Part shown: positions 1 to 9,602 of the stretch, one piece after another
Layout: the number at the start of each line of letters is the position of its first letter
How positions within the stretch are numbered: the stretch's first letter is position 1
Source: Sediminicola sp. YIK13
GTDB lineage: Bacteria > Bacteroidota > Bacteroidia > Flavobacteriales > Flavobacteriaceae
DNA: 64,000 nucleotides
NCBI RefSeq assembly: GCF_001430825.1
Contig: NZ_CP010535.1
Coordinates: 248,001 to 312,000 of the forward strand
Reading direction: 5' to 3'
Notes under the pieces: generated by a model
Told to the model about the DNA's origin: nothing
Seen by the model: the letters and a program-made list of their open reading frames with translations, nothing else
Database searches by the model: none
Position numbers and translations under genes: made by a program

Positions 1-293
1 ATAGCTTCCCAGGGGATGGTTTTATTTTTGAAGTGAAAGGGAAGGAATCTATAGTGTATGCCCCTTTCATCGATCTCCGTTTTTAATTGAAGTTGGTAGA
101 ACAACAAAAGGGTAAGTGCAAGAACCACGATGACTATCAATTGCCCAGCAGTATCCTCGGGTAAGACATTGCCCACTGCAGTTTTTGCTACAAACCATTG
201 GTACAAAGAATATAATAGGAATGCCAATAGGCCCAAAGATGCGAGTCGCATGGGCCATTGATTAAATTTTTGTGTCTCTTGAAAAACCCTCAT
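1..293 (-). CDS. Membrane protein, C-terminal part outside the window
   Basis: An open frame reads leftwards from an ATG at 293 to the window edge without a stop, so the gene is partial and about 97 residues are visible. The N-terminus (MRVFQETQKFNQWP) is followed by two hydrophobic segments at about residues 16-33 and 50-66, then a polar stretch ending in KTIPWEA. The layout, two membrane helices followed by a soluble domain opening with an IDERGIHYR-like strand, resembles small uncharacterised bacterial membrane proteins; I do not assign a family. It starts only 3 bp after the stop of the SPFH gene at 297, so the two are probably co-transcribed. Confidence 0.7.
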   Translation of the reverse strand, partial: MRVFQETQKFNQWPMRLASLGLLAFLLYSLYQWFVAKTAVGNVLPEDTAGQLIVIVVLALTLLLFYQLQLKTEIDERGIHYRFLPFHFKNKTIPWEA

Positions 294-296
294 GAA

Positions 297-1157
297 TTAA
301 TGGTTTAAGGTTCCTGCATTTACAATGGGTGAGGCATCCTTGTCTGAACATAATACCACCATTAGGTTACTGACCATGGCCGCTTTACGTTCATCATCCA
401 GATCTACCACTTGTTTTTTGCTCAATTCTGACAAGGCCATTTCCACCATACTAACGGCACCCTCCACAATTTTGTGCCTTGCCGCCACAATGGCCGTTGC
501 CTGTTGTCTTTTAAGCATGGCATTGGCTATTTCCTGCGCATAGGCCAAATATCCTATTCTTGCTTCTAAAACTTCAATACCCGCCATGGAGAGTCTTTCC
601 TGTACTTCCTTCTCCAAGTCTTCACTCACTTCATTTACACTGGAACGTAGCGTAATATCTTCCTTATGACCCTCATCGGCAAAATTATCGTAGGGGTACA
701 TGCTGGCTAATTTGCGAACGGCAGCATCGGTTTGTACACGAACAAAATTTTTGTAATCGTCCACATCAAAGGCAGCCTTATAGGTATCAGTGACCCGCCA
801 AACCAAAATAGTGCTGATCATGATCGGGTTGCCCAATTTGTCGTTGACCTTGAGCCTTTCACTATCAAAATTACTTGCTCTCAATGAAATTGCCTTTTTT
901 GAATAAAATGGGATGACCCAGAATAGCCCATTTTTCTTAATGGTTCCCACATACTTTCCAAACAATAGCAAAACCCTTGAGTTGTTGGGGTTCACTAACA
1001 CAAAACCTGGCAGCATGAAAAGGGCAAGGAGAATACCGATACCATAAATGAGGGACTCATTAGTGATCAGTAAAATGGTGCTTCCAATAGCAATAATAAA
1101 AAACAGCAATAGCATGATATAGCCATTGAACGGAACTAGATTTTTTTCGTTAGTCAT
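297..1157 (-). CDS. SPFH/band 7 family membrane protein
   Basis: 286 residues. Two hydrophobic helices at about 12-32 and 36-56 precede an SPFH (stomatin/prohibitin/flotillin/HflK) domain at about 58-235, beginning with the characteristic FVLVNPNNSRVLLLFGKY strand and containing the IMISTILVWRVTD segment. A helical region rich in E, A, K and R follows, ending with KRQQATAIVAARHKIVEGA, as in stomatin-like proteins that oligomerise along the membrane. Family members scaffold membrane microdomains or control proteases; no substrate can be inferred here. It forms a tight pair with the downstream membrane protein. Confidence 0.88.
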   Translation of the reverse strand: MTNEKNLVPFNGYIMLLLFFIIAIGSTILLITNESLIYGIGILLALFMLPGFVLVNPNNSRVLLLFGKYVGTIKKNGLFWVIPFYSKKAISLRASNFDSERLKVNDKLGNPIMISTILVWRVTDTYKAAFDVDDYKNFVRVQTDAAVRKLASMYPYDNFADEGHKEDITLRSSVNEVSEDLEKEVQERLSMAGIEVLEARIGYLAYAQEIANAMLKRQQATAIVAARHKIVEGAVSMVEMALSELSKKQVVDLDDERKAAMVSNLMVVLCSDKDASPIVNAGTLNH

Positions 1158-1252
1158 GCAAGTAAATTTAAATTGATATTATTATGATATCATAAAGATA
1201 TAATAAAAAAGCAAATATCAAAATTAAAATACTGAATTTAAGCGTGTTATTA

Positions 1253-3499
1253 TTAATTGCTGTTGTTCTTAAACTTTTTTGTTTTATTGGGGTTTTTGAA
1301 CAGGCGTTTAAAAAACCCATCCCTTTTAATAGGTTCACAATCCAATTGATCCAATACTGTTGGGCTCGGGTTTTCGAAACGAGCCTGGGTGATACCATTA
1401 AATTGTTTTTCCTTGTTCAATTTCTGCAACCATAGGGCGAAAATTGGTAATGCCGCATTGGCTCCCTGACCTAAACTGGTGCTTTTAAAGCCTATTTCAT
1501 AGGTGTCCAATCCTACCCACGTAATACTTACGAGCTTAGGGGTTATGCCAACAAACCAGGCATCCTTATTGTTTTGGGTGGTACCTGTCTTACCTGCAAT
1601 GGCATTGGTTAGGTTGTATTTTGATCTAATTCTGGCTGCAGTTCCTTTATCAACCGTTGCTTTCATCATTTCCAAAAGTAGCATGCCCGTTTCTTTTGAG
1701 AAGGCAGGTTGTTTTGCGATGACGGGTTGAAAGTTTGCCAAAATAGAGTCTTTGGTATTGGCAATATGTGTGATGGCAAATGGGGTTACGGATTTACCAG
1801 CGTTCACATAACTGGCATAGGCCCCAATTAGTTCGTTTATTTTTATTTCTGCGGTACCCAGTGCAAGTGAAGGAAGGTGGGGTAGATTACTTGTTATTCC
1901 CATCTTTTTGGCTTGCCCGATAACATTTGGGATGCCGGTTTCTTCCAACACTTTAACGGCCACCGTATTTATGGAATTACTCAAGGCCTGTTCCATGGAA
2001 TAGTTTAGATAGGTCTCATCTTCCTTTCCGGAATTGCTGGGAGACCAACCTTCCAAATTATCATAGGCAACCTCCTGGGCGGAAAAATAGGTACAAGGGG
2101 CAATGCCTTTTTCTATGGCAGCCGTATATACGATGGGCTTAAAAGTAGAACCTACCTGTCTTTTGCTTTGGGAAATATGGTCGTACTTAAAATATTTGAA
2201 ATTCACACCGCCGATCCAAGTCTTTACAGCTCCCGTAGTGGGGTCTATGGACAAGGATCCGGTATTAAGGAATTTCATATAATGTTGAATACTGTCAATG
2301 CTACTCGCTTGGAGGGTCTTTTCTCCTTCCCAGTCCATCAGTGTCAGTGTATGTTTCTTATTAAGGCTATCCAAGATTTGTTCTTTACTTAGCCCATTCC
2401 GTTCTAAACTTTTATAGACAGGGGAATTTTGAATTTTTTTCTGGATCAGTTTGGTGTCTTTTAGCCATGGCGCATTGGAGCCATAACTTTTTTCAAAGCT
2501 CTGTTGTAATGCCTTCATGTGCTCTGTCATAGCTTCTTCTGCCAACACCTGCATTTTATAATCCAAGGTGGTGTAAATTTTCAAGCCGGAGGTGTAAATA
2601 TTGTATTCTGCCCCGTTGGAGTTTTGTTCTTTTACCCATTGCAGGAGCTGTTTCCTGACCTCCTCCCTGAAATAGGGCGCTATCCCATCATTGTGGTCAA
2701 AATCCCTATAATCTAACCTTGTGGGAAGCCCAGAAAGAGAATCTTTTTGTGTTTTGGTCAGATAGGAGTTGTTGGCCATGGCCTGTAATACCAAGTTGCG
2801 TCTATTGAAGCTGTTTTCCGGAAACACCCTTGGGTTGTACCCGTAAGTTGCTTTGAGCATCCCTACCAGGGTGGCAGCCTCTTCTACCTTTAGGTCTTTG
2901 GCTTTCTTATTGAAAAATTTTAGGGAGGCACTTTCAATTCCAAAGGTATTATCTCCAAAGGAAACGGTATTTAGATAAAGGGTAATCAATTCCTCCTTAG
3001 TGTAAAGATCTTCCAGCCTAGAGGCTACCATCATCTCCTTTACTTTGTCTACAGCCAAACGTAGTTTGCCGTTTGGGACTCTTGGATATAGGTTCTTGGC
3101 AAGTTGTTGGGTAAGGGTGCTCCCTCCTCCTGCCGATTGGTCTTGTAATAGAATGGTCTTGAATATAACCCTCAACAAACTGGGATAGTCAATTCCATGG
3201 TGCCCATAGAAACGTTCATCCTCAATGGCTACCAAGGCATCTATTAGGTGTTGGGGCAGGTCATTGTACGTAATCGGTTGCCGATCAAACAAGTAATATT
3301 TTCCAATGAGCACACTATCGGCCGTATACACCTCTGAAGCCCTTTGGTAATTAAATTCTGAAAGGTCTTTTTTGGTTGGAACTTTTCCCCATGCTCCTAT
3401 ATAGATGCTTAGAAGGAACAATATGAATACCAGTGCCAGTGCCACTGTAATTCGAATCACTATTTTCAGTACCTTATTTTTTATTGGTTTGGAAATCAA
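1253..3499 (-). CDS. Bifunctional penicillin-binding protein 1A
   Basis: 748 residues. A cytoplasmic N-terminus and one membrane helix (about 12-33) precede a GT51 peptidoglycan glycosyltransferase domain with catalytic Glu93 in EDERFYGHHG and the GGSTLTQQLAKN motif at 125-136. The transpeptidase domain has all three active-site motifs: STFK (Ser451), SIN (509-511) and KTGT (637-640). The protein polymerises lipid II and crosslinks peptides in the periplasm. The length fits PBP1A. The start is a TTG: a TAA stop lies in frame five codons upstream, and the next in-frame ATG falls inside the glycosyltransferase domain. The C-terminus is Lys/Asn rich, common in this group. Confidence 0.95.
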   Translation of the reverse strand: MISKPIKNKVLKIVIRITVALALVFILFLLSIYIGAWGKVPTKKDLSEFNYQRASEVYTADSVLIGKYYLFDRQPITYNDLPQHLIDALVAIEDERFYGHHGIDYPSLLRVIFKTILLQDQSAGGGSTLTQQLAKNLYPRVPNGKLRLAVDKVKEMMVASRLEDLYTKEELITLYLNTVSFGDNTFGIESASLKFFNKKAKDLKVEEAATLVGMLKATYGYNPRVFPENSFNRRNLVLQAMANNSYLTKTQKDSLSGLPTRLDYRDFDHNDGIAPYFREEVRKQLLQWVKEQNSNGAEYNIYTSGLKIYTTLDYKMQVLAEEAMTEHMKALQQSFEKSYGSNAPWLKDTKLIQKKIQNSPVYKSLERNGLSKEQILDSLNKKHTLTLMDWEGEKTLQASSIDSIQHYMKFLNTGSLSIDPTTGAVKTWIGGVNFKYFKYDHISQSKRQVGSTFKPIVYTAAIEKGIAPCTYFSAQEVAYDNLEGWSPSNSGKEDETYLNYSMEQALSNSINTVAVKVLEETGIPNVIGQAKKMGITSNLPHLPSLALGTAEIKINELIGAYASYVNAGKSVTPFAITHIANTKDSILANFQPVIAKQPAFSKETGMLLLEMMKATVDKGTAARIRSKYNLTNAIAGKTGTTQNNKDAWFVGITPKLVSITWVGLDTYEIGFKSTSLGQGANAALPIFALWLQKLNKEKQFNGITQARFENPSPTVLDQLDCEPIKRDGFFKRLFKNPNKTKKFKNNSN

Positions 3500-3663
3500 T
3501 GTTTTAAATTTTTATGTCGCAAGATGGCGCAAAAAAAGCAAAATCCTTAGACCATTAACAATACCTTAATGTATGATTCTTTATTTTTGTCCAAAGGTAT
3601 AGCGTCATCGTACATAGATGTGCTACTATTGCATATTTTCTTAATTCGATAACAAAACAAAGC

Positions 3664-4434
3664 ATGAAAAAACTCACTTTTTTGGTATTCTTGGTAGTCC
3701 AATTCTCTTTTGGCAATGACCTCTTCTGGGGTAAAACAGGACATAGAACCGTAGGTGAAGTTGCTTCGCAACATCTTAGCGGGAAGGCAAGGAGAGCTAT
3801 AAGGGAGATCTTAAAAGGAGAAAGTTTAGCACTGGTTTCCAATTATGCGGATGATATTAAATCGGATCGTAGTTATTCAAAGTATGGCCCATGGCACTAT
3901 GTAAATTTTCCAATGGACAAAAGATACGGTGAGGTGGAGCCAAGTACCTATGGGGATTTGGTCAAGGGTATAGAAACCTGTATTGCCATTGTTAAGGACG
4001 AGAACAGCTCCGATGAAGATAGGGCCTTTCACCTAAAAATGTTGGTGCATTTCATAGGTGATCTCCACCAGCCACTACATGTTGGACGGGAAGAGGATAG
4101 AGGAGGTAACAATATTCAATTACAATGGTTTGGGAAAGGGACCAACCTGCACAGGGTTTGGGATAGCAATTTGATCGATGAATTTGGGATGAGCTATACC
4201 GAACTGGCAGGTAACCTGCCAACACTTTCCAAAAATGAACGCAAGGCTATCCAAGAAGGAGATGTTTATGATTGGGTAGAAGAATCCCAAGATTTGGCAA
4301 AAGAAGTTTATGATTCAGTTGAGGTAGGTGAGAAGTTGGGATATGAATACAGTTATAAATATACCAACACCGTCCGTAAGCAACTTCAAAAGGGCGGACT
4401 TCGTTTGGCCAAAGTATTGAACGATCTTTTTTAA
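3664..4434 (+). CDS. S1/P1-type nuclease, secreted
   Basis: 256 residues with a clear signal peptide (MKKLTFLVFLVVQFSFG). The mature N-terminus carries the Trp (Trp22, in FWGKTGHRTVG) whose backbone and side chain help bind zinc in S1/P1 nucleases. Further expected zinc ligands are visible: WHY near residue 78, HFIGDLHQPLHVG around 135-147, and LHRVWDSNLID around 165-175. The family degrades single-stranded DNA and RNA with three zinc ions; here it probably scavenges nucleotides or phosphate in the periplasm or outside the cell. It is a stand-alone gene, divergent from the PBP gene. Confidence 0.93.
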   Translation: MKKLTFLVFLVVQFSFGNDLFWGKTGHRTVGEVASQHLSGKARRAIREILKGESLALVSNYADDIKSDRSYSKYGPWHYVNFPMDKRYGEVEPSTYGDLVKGIETCIAIVKDENSSDEDRAFHLKMLVHFIGDLHQPLHVGREEDRGGNNIQLQWFGKGTNLHRVWDSNLIDEFGMSYTELAGNLPTLSKNERKAIQEGDVYDWVEESQDLAKEVYDSVEVGEKLGYEYSYKYTNTVRKQLQKGGLRLAKVLNDLF

Positions 4435-4506
4435 TAAAGTCCAACACTAGGTAATAGGGTTACAGGCATGTCTTGATAATTTTTCTGAGAATTAACTTAA
4501 TGTTTC

Positions 4507-5106
4507 TCAAATGATCACCCTATAGGTAAGGTTGATGCGTTCTGAGACAGGTTTGGCCGTTTTGGGTATTTGATGCAACCAGTGGTGTTGTGTGGTACCC
4601 TTCATCAACAGTAGGCTGCCATGCTCCAGTAACAATTTATGCTTTAATTCCTTGTGTTGTCTGTGCTTTAAATGGAAATAGCGTTCTTGGCCTAGTGTTA
4701 TGGATGCTATAACCGGATTTTCTCCCAATTCCTTTTCGTTATCTGCGTGCCAACCATTGCTATCCTTGCCATCCCGGTAAAGATTTAAAAGGCAGGTGGT
4801 AAAACTATTTTTTGAAAGAACTTCAATCCTCTCTTTGATGTCCAATAATTCCACGGTGAAATCATGAGGTTGCATGGTGATGTTCGAATAGGAATAGGGT
4901 TTGCTGTTATTGCCATATAGTGCAGTGAGCCTAGGCTGGGCATGGGTCTTGCCAAATATTTTAATTTTGTCCTGTTGCCAGGGGACGGTATTTTTGAACA
5001 CCTCAAAATAGGTGTCCGCTTCCATGGGATCTAAAAAGTTTGGATAATAGGTGATATCCGCATCAGGAAGCACCAATTTTTGAGGCTCAGTAAACAAATT
5101 TTGCAT
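4507..5106 (-). CDS. AlkB-like Fe(II)/2-oxoglutarate dioxygenase
   Basis: 199 residues, typical for the ALKBH2/3-like bacterial group. The iron facial triad is visible: His120 and Asp122 in GWHADNEKELG, and His178 in HHWLHQIPK. The 2-oxoglutarate-binding arginines lie in SERINLTYR (190 and 196), and RLTALYGNN matches the conserved nucleotide-recognition region. Family members oxidatively remove alkyl groups from DNA or RNA bases. The start overlaps the stop of the upstream AraC gene by 1 bp (TAATG), so translation is probably coupled. The substrate (DNA repair or RNA) is not determinable. Confidence 0.92.
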   Translation of the reverse strand: MQNLFTEPQKLVLPDADITYYPNFLDPMEADTYFEVFKNTVPWQQDKIKIFGKTHAQPRLTALYGNNSKPYSYSNITMQPHDFTVELLDIKERIEVLSKNSFTTCLLNLYRDGKDSNGWHADNEKELGENPVIASITLGQERYFHLKHRQHKELKHKLLLEHGSLLLMKGTTQHHWLHQIPKTAKPVSERINLTYRVII

Positions 5107-6017
5107 TATTGTAATACGGCTTTTAATTGGTTGCGATACTCTGATGGATTTTGTCCTGTGAAGGCCTTGAATAGTTTATTGAAATGGGAAAAGTTGTTAA
5201 ATCCGCTTTCAAAACATACGTCTGTAATGCTAATTGGTTTTTCTGCCAATAATTTGGAGGCATGTACCAATCGATACTCATTGACAAACTGTGTAAACGT
5301 TTTATTGGTGATCTTCTTAAAATATCGGCAAAAGGAAGGCACAGTCATACTTGCTAAATCCGCCACTTCTTCCAAAGTAATCTCCTCTTTAAAATTAGTT
5401 TTAACGTGATTGAAGATAACATTGATCCTGTCATTGTCCTTTACCTCCGTTTCCAAAGAAAACCCTGCGGCATTCAAAACCTTAAAATCTTGCGAATTCC
5501 CTAATTCATTTAAGATATTTAAAATGGAAAGCAAGCGCTGGAAATCGGTCTGGTATTCCAGAATTTCCATTTTTTCCCCAATCTTACGTTTTGTATTCCC
5601 ACTAAAGGCAATGCCACCCTTGGCCATTTCAAAAAGTTTTTGGATTTTTTTCATCTCAGGAATACCAAAAAAATCGGTCCCCAAGAAATCAATTTTCATT
5701 TGAACCACAGTTTCACTGGTATTGCCAGTGAGTTTATCCGTAAAGCCGCAGTGCGGAAGATTGGAACCGATCAATATAAGGTCTCCATCGGTATAATAGG
5801 ATACGTGGCTTCCAATTTGGCGCTTTCCACTACCCCCATTGACATATACCAGTTCTATTTCAGGATGATAATGCCAGATATGGTTTTTATTGGAAAGATT
5901 GGCATCAAATTTCTGATAGGTAAAAGAATGCCCAAAATCAGGTTCGATGGCTTCGAATGCAGGTTTCTGTTTCATCATAGAATTCACTTTCATTGTAAAT
6001 TTAGATAAGGTATTCAT
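5106..6017 (-). CDS. AraC family transcriptional regulator with cupin sensor
   Basis: 303 residues. The N-terminal half has a cupin-like fold signature (HIWHYHPEIELVYVNGGSG, then LILIGSNLPH) typical of AraC sensors. The C-terminal ~100 residues contain both AraC helix-turn-helix motifs: ITLEEVADLASMTVPSFCRYFKK and ISITDVCFESGFNNFSHFNKLFK followed by the FTGQNPSEYR signature. It is a DNA-binding activator or repressor responding to a small ligand, perhaps a sugar. It overlaps the AlkB-like gene by 1 bp. It is not an Ada-type methyltransferase regulator, because no Ada cysteine domain is present. Confidence 0.93.
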   Translation of the reverse strand: MNTLSKFTMKVNSMMKQKPAFEAIEPDFGHSFTYQKFDANLSNKNHIWHYHPEIELVYVNGGSGKRQIGSHVSYYTDGDLILIGSNLPHCGFTDKLTGNTSETVVQMKIDFLGTDFFGIPEMKKIQKLFEMAKGGIAFSGNTKRKIGEKMEILEYQTDFQRLLSILNILNELGNSQDFKVLNAAGFSLETEVKDNDRINVIFNHVKTNFKEEITLEEVADLASMTVPSFCRYFKKITNKTFTQFVNEYRLVHASKLLAEKPISITDVCFESGFNNFSHFNKLFKAFTGQNPSEYRNQLKAVLQ

Positions 6018-6192
6018 CTCAATTCAAAACAAAATTACCTAAAATATGTGCTGGATTAACAATTACTATGTTATGCTTGTGTTAAAGGGGTAAAATAGCA
6101 CATAAATAGGAGAAATGAGGTGTAGTGGGGGGAAGTGTATGGCCGTAAATTTGTGGTATAGATGAATTAGTAATCTTAAAATCTAAGAAATT

Positions 6193-6573
6193 ATGAAAAA
6201 AGCATTGAATATTACAGCAGTATTGGCCTTTATGTTAACTACAGTAGTAAGTACGGCCAAAGAAGTTAAAACGGGTTCAGATGAAAATAATGAGGTAAAA
6301 CCTTTAGTTCTTAATCTGGATGCAAATGAAATCATTAAACCAACTTTCCGTACAAAAGGAAAAATGGTATATATGAACCACTTGAACCTTGACGGTAAAA
6401 AAGTAGAGGTAAGGGTTCAAGATGATTCAGGGAATGTAATTTATACAACTACCTTCAACGAGTCAGTAATTGTAGAAAAAGCATTTAATTTTGAACAAGC
6501 AGATGCAGGTCTTTACAAGGTAATCCTTAAGGAAGGTAATAAGACGTATTACGAGAATGTTCTTGTAAAATAG
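6193..6573 (+). CDS. Small secreted protein with beta-sandwich-like domain
   Basis: 126 residues with a signal peptide (MKKALNITAVLAFMLTTVVSTA). The mature part ends with alternating strands and the pattern DAGLYKVILKEGNKTYYENVLVK, which resembles the G-x-Y-x-V...G...Y strand pairs of DUF3244 and type IX secretion C-terminal domains; family assignment is therefore tentative. There is no enzymatic motif. It is monocistronic, preceded by ATTATG-AAAAAA at the start, and ends just before a strong bidirectional hairpin terminator. Confidence 0.72.
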   Translation: MKKALNITAVLAFMLTTVVSTAKEVKTGSDENNEVKPLVLNLDANEIIKPTFRTKGKMVYMNHLNLDGKKVEVRVQDDSGNVIYTTTFNESVIVEKAFNFEQADAGLYKVILKEGNKTYYENVLVK

Positions 6574-6602
6574 TTTAGTTTAGAGTCAGTTAATTTTATT
6601 CC

Positions 6603-6632
6603 AAAAAAAAGGGGCTAGTTAGCCCCTTTTTT
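6603..6632. terminator. Bidirectional terminator overlapping the DUF885 stop codon
   Basis: GGGGCT and AGCCCC form a stem at 6611-6626 with A-runs on the left and T-runs on the right, so it can stop both convergent genes. The TAG of the minus-strand DUF885 gene (6615-6617) and its last codons lie inside the hairpin. Confidence 0.85.
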
Positions 6633-8411
6633 ATTGGATGATATCCACCCATTAATTTTTTCTTCCAATAGGGCCAAAGGAACACATCCTGTTTCCAAAA
6701 CTTGGTTGTGGAATTCTTTAATATTAAAATCTTTTCCCATTTCCCTTTCTGCTCTTGCGCGTAGTTCCAATATTTTAAGTTGCCCTATCTTATAGGAAAG
6801 CGCCTGACCTGGATTGGCCATATAGCGTTCTATTTCTGACGTAATTGCTTCTTCAGATTCTGCTTCATTATCCAATGAGTATTTAATGGCCTGTTCCCTA
6901 GTCCAATCTTTGGCATGAAGTCCAGTGTCCACGACCAGCCTCACTGCCCTATGCATTTCTGCCCCTAGCATTCCAAAATACTGGTAGGGATCTTGGTATA
7001 GTCCCAATTCTTTGCCCAAAGACTCTGTATACAAGGCCCACCCTTCACCATAAGCACTGTACCAAAGGGTTTTTCTGAATTTAGGCAAATCCTCGTTCTC
7101 CTGTGTCAGGGAAATTTGAAAGTGGTGTCCAGGAATGGCCTCGTGCAAGAATAAATCTTCATCAGAGTACATATTATATTTCGTTACATCTGGGATGGGG
7201 ACATAGAATACTCCTGGTCTAGTGCCGTCCAAAGATCCAGGATTGTATTCGGCACTGGCAGAAGCCTCTCTAAATGCTTCGGTACGGCGGATCTCAAATG
7301 GAGTTTTAGGTTGATGTTCAAATAGCTGATCCACTTGTGGCTTCATTTTCTCATGAATGGCTTTAAAATTATCTATGACCTGCTGTGGGTCAGTAAAAGG
7401 CATCAATTCTTTCTTATTTCTGACATAATCAAAGAAAGCCTTAAGAGTACCGTCAAAACCAACTTGCTGTTTTACTTTCTCCATTTCCATAGAAATGCGT
7501 TCTACTTCATCCAACCCTATTTGGTGGATTTCTTCGGCCGTCATATCTGTTGTTGTATACAGCTTTATGGAATAATCATAATAGGCCTTTCCATCTGGTG
7601 TAGCTTCGATTCCACTAGTCGTACGGCCAGCGGCAAGATATTCCGTACCCATAAAATCATATAGTTTTTGATAGGCGGGAATAATCTTCTCTTTTATCAT
7701 CACGGTATACGCATCCGTAAGTCTCTTTTTGTCCACATCATTGAAATCGTCCGGGAATTTCTTTACCGGTGCGAAAAATAAATGTTGATCAAGGTCTTTG
7801 GTTGTTAATGTTTCCAATTGTGGCACCACCTTTTGGATCAAGGATTTAGGAAGCACATACCCTTTTTCTATCCCTTCTCTCATACGCTCTTCAGCAGTGG
7901 CCATCCAAACGACATAACTATCCAGTCTCTTTAGCCAATTCTCGTAATCTTTTACTGTCTTGAATGGCTGTGCACTTGTACCTCCGGCATATTGGCCCAT
8001 GGTCAATTGTACGGTCCACATTTGATTGATGGGAGTTAGGTCTTCCCTAAACTCCATACGTTCTAAATTCCTGTTACATTCCCATTCCAAGATAGCCTTG
8101 CTCATTTTTTCACTATCGGAAAGCGCTGTGTCCTGAATAGTGCCCAATGCATCCTTATATTTTTGGTAATATGCTTTTTCCATTGCCTTATAATCCTCCG
8201 TCAGGTTGTTCAGGAAAATATCATTGTATCTATTGTCACCCTCCGAGGTGGCTTTAAGGGGATATAATTTTAATCCATCTTCGTGATAGTTGTTCAATAA
8301 AGTTCCAAAAGCCTCGTTTTTGGCCATAGCATCTTCTTTTAATGGTTCTGGTTTGTTTTTACAGGCGGTCAATGCAAGGATCCCAAAGATTAGGATAAGA
8401 TATTTCTTCAT
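6615..8411 (-). CDS. DUF885 family peptidase-like lipoprotein
   Basis: 598 residues, normal length for DUF885. It begins with a lipoprotein signal peptide (ILALTACKNKPE, lipidated Cys17). The metal-binding motif HEAIPGHHFQ lies at about residue 428, followed by the conserved EGWALYTESLG and the C-terminal PGQALSYKIGQLKI block. These features are shared with gluzincin-like DUF885 proteins, which are predicted zinc peptidases. It is probably located in the periplasm or outer membrane, with peptide degradation as the likely role. The substrate is unknown. Confidence 0.9.
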   Translation of the reverse strand: MKKYLILIFGILALTACKNKPEPLKEDAMAKNEAFGTLLNNYHEDGLKLYPLKATSEGDNRYNDIFLNNLTEDYKAMEKAYYQKYKDALGTIQDTALSDSEKMSKAILEWECNRNLERMEFREDLTPINQMWTVQLTMGQYAGGTSAQPFKTVKDYENWLKRLDSYVVWMATAEERMREGIEKGYVLPKSLIQKVVPQLETLTTKDLDQHLFFAPVKKFPDDFNDVDKKRLTDAYTVMIKEKIIPAYQKLYDFMGTEYLAAGRTTSGIEATPDGKAYYDYSIKLYTTTDMTAEEIHQIGLDEVERISMEMEKVKQQVGFDGTLKAFFDYVRNKKELMPFTDPQQVIDNFKAIHEKMKPQVDQLFEHQPKTPFEIRRTEAFREASASAEYNPGSLDGTRPGVFYVPIPDVTKYNMYSDEDLFLHEAIPGHHFQISLTQENEDLPKFRKTLWYSAYGEGWALYTESLGKELGLYQDPYQYFGMLGAEMHRAVRLVVDTGLHAKDWTREQAIKYSLDNEAESEEAITSEIERYMANPGQALSYKIGQLKILELRARAEREMGKDFNIKEFHNQVLETGCVPLALLEEKINGWISSNKKGAN

Positions 8412-8529
8412 GGTACTTTTTATTTACAGATGGATTCTTTTATAAAATTATGGTAATTTCAATAAAATTTAAGCGTAAAATAGGGTTGCCCTACTGGGTA
8501 ACGGTACTATGCCCAAATATTGGCTTTAG

Positions 8530-9162
8530 TTATAAGTGCTTTTCTAAACTTTCTCTCTTTTTTAAGGGTAAAGCCGGGTTGTTTATGGCAAGTTGTAGCA
8601 GCTCACGGGATTTTACTTTGGCGAACAAAAGGTCGTAAAACTGTTGGGTGGTTAAGCTGTTTTCAGATTGTTTTACCAAGACCATGCTGTCCCCTTTAGA
8701 AACCAAGCCCTCCTCCAGAACTCTTACATAGGTTCCAGGATGGGATCTATCAATAAATTGTTTTATAATGTTCTGGGTTTTGAATCGAATACCGAGTTTA
8801 TAGCAAGGTTCTCTCGGTTGGGAAACCTGGACCAATGCGCTACCAATCCTATAAATATCACCAATGCGTAATTGGGATTCCTCCAATCCTTCAACAGTCA
8901 GGTTTTCACCAAACATCCCCCAATCCCAGTCCAGGGTAGGGTATAATTGTTTCCAATATGCATATTCTTCGACAGAAAAAAGGTAACAGGCCTTATCCGT
9001 GCCGCCATGGTGCTTTCTATCCACAACTGTATCATTTCCTACATCAGTTTTCCCTAGAAAAATAGGTTCTGCTGACGGCGTTTTGAAAATCCCTGTTTTT
9101 TCTTCCTTTCCATGCCATGTAATAATGGTGCCCTTACTTATATTGGTCGCAATTACTTTCAT
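8530..9162 (-). CDS. MOSC domain protein, YiiM type
   Basis: 210 residues. It contains MOSC-domain landmarks: PIFLGKTDVGNDTVVDRKHHGG near 35-55, WGMFGENLTVEGL around 80-93, RIGDIYRIGSALVQVSQPREPCYKLG around 98-125 with the conserved Cys that may bind a sulfur ligand, and the 3-alpha YiiM-type C-terminal helix region. MOSC proteins bind molybdopterin or carry sulfur; YiiM-type members are linked to reduction of N-hydroxylated compounds. It sits downstream of the DoxX gene on the same strand with a 63-bp gap. Confidence 0.9.
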   Translation of the reverse strand: MKVIATNISKGTIITWHGKEEKTGIFKTPSAEPIFLGKTDVGNDTVVDRKHHGGTDKACYLFSVEEYAYWKQLYPTLDWDWGMFGENLTVEGLEESQLRIGDIYRIGSALVQVSQPREPCYKLGIRFKTQNIIKQFIDRSHPGTYVRVLEEGLVSKGDSMVLVKQSENSLTTQQFYDLLFAKVKSRELLQLAINNPALPLKKRESLEKHL

Positions 9163-9225
9163 TGGAAATTAGTATTGATTCTCTTTGTTAGGAATACGTG
9201 TTTTTTAAACTGTACCTTAAAGTTA

Positions 9226-9585
9226 CTAAAACTGCAGATACCATAAAGCCCAAAACATTAATACAAATTGCAGTGGAATACGAAATACCAAGACCCATAC
9301 AGGGATACCTGCACCGGCTTTTTTTCCAGATAGCATGTAAAAATGGACCAGTAAGAATACGGCAAGCATAGCTACAATTCCAAAGATGGAAAGATCTTTT
9401 GTTTCTTCAAAACAGAGTCCTATTGCCAATATAATCTCAGCAATTCCACTCAAGTACACCAATAATTTATGGTGTGGAAGATATCTGGGCATTATTCTTA
9501 AATAAGCCTTTGGTTTTATAAAATGCATGATGCCCGCAAAAAAATACATCGCGGCCATTAGATACAGATGCCATGGGTAAATCAT
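9226..9585 (-). CDS. DoxX-like membrane protein
   Basis: 119 residues with four predicted membrane helices. The N-terminus YLMAAMYFFAGIMHFIKPKAYLRIMPRYLPHH and the LVYLSGIAEIILAIGL segment are typical of short DoxX/MauE-type membrane proteins. The exact role is unknown; relatives participate in redox or quinone-linked functions. It starts just after the htpG terminator and may be co-transcribed with the MOSC gene. Confidence 0.85.
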   Translation of the reverse strand: MIYPWHLYLMAAMYFFAGIMHFIKPKAYLRIMPRYLPHHKLLVYLSGIAEIILAIGLCFEETKDLSIFGIVAMLAVFLLVHFYMLSGKKAGAGIPVWVLVFRIPLQFVLMFWALWYLQF

Positions 9586-9602
9586 GGGATGAATATAACA
9601 AT

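Noticed and set aside
1168-1398. 76-codon frame overlapping the end of the PBP gene
   Set aside because: It lies mostly within the PBP coding sequence in another frame and has no family resemblance.
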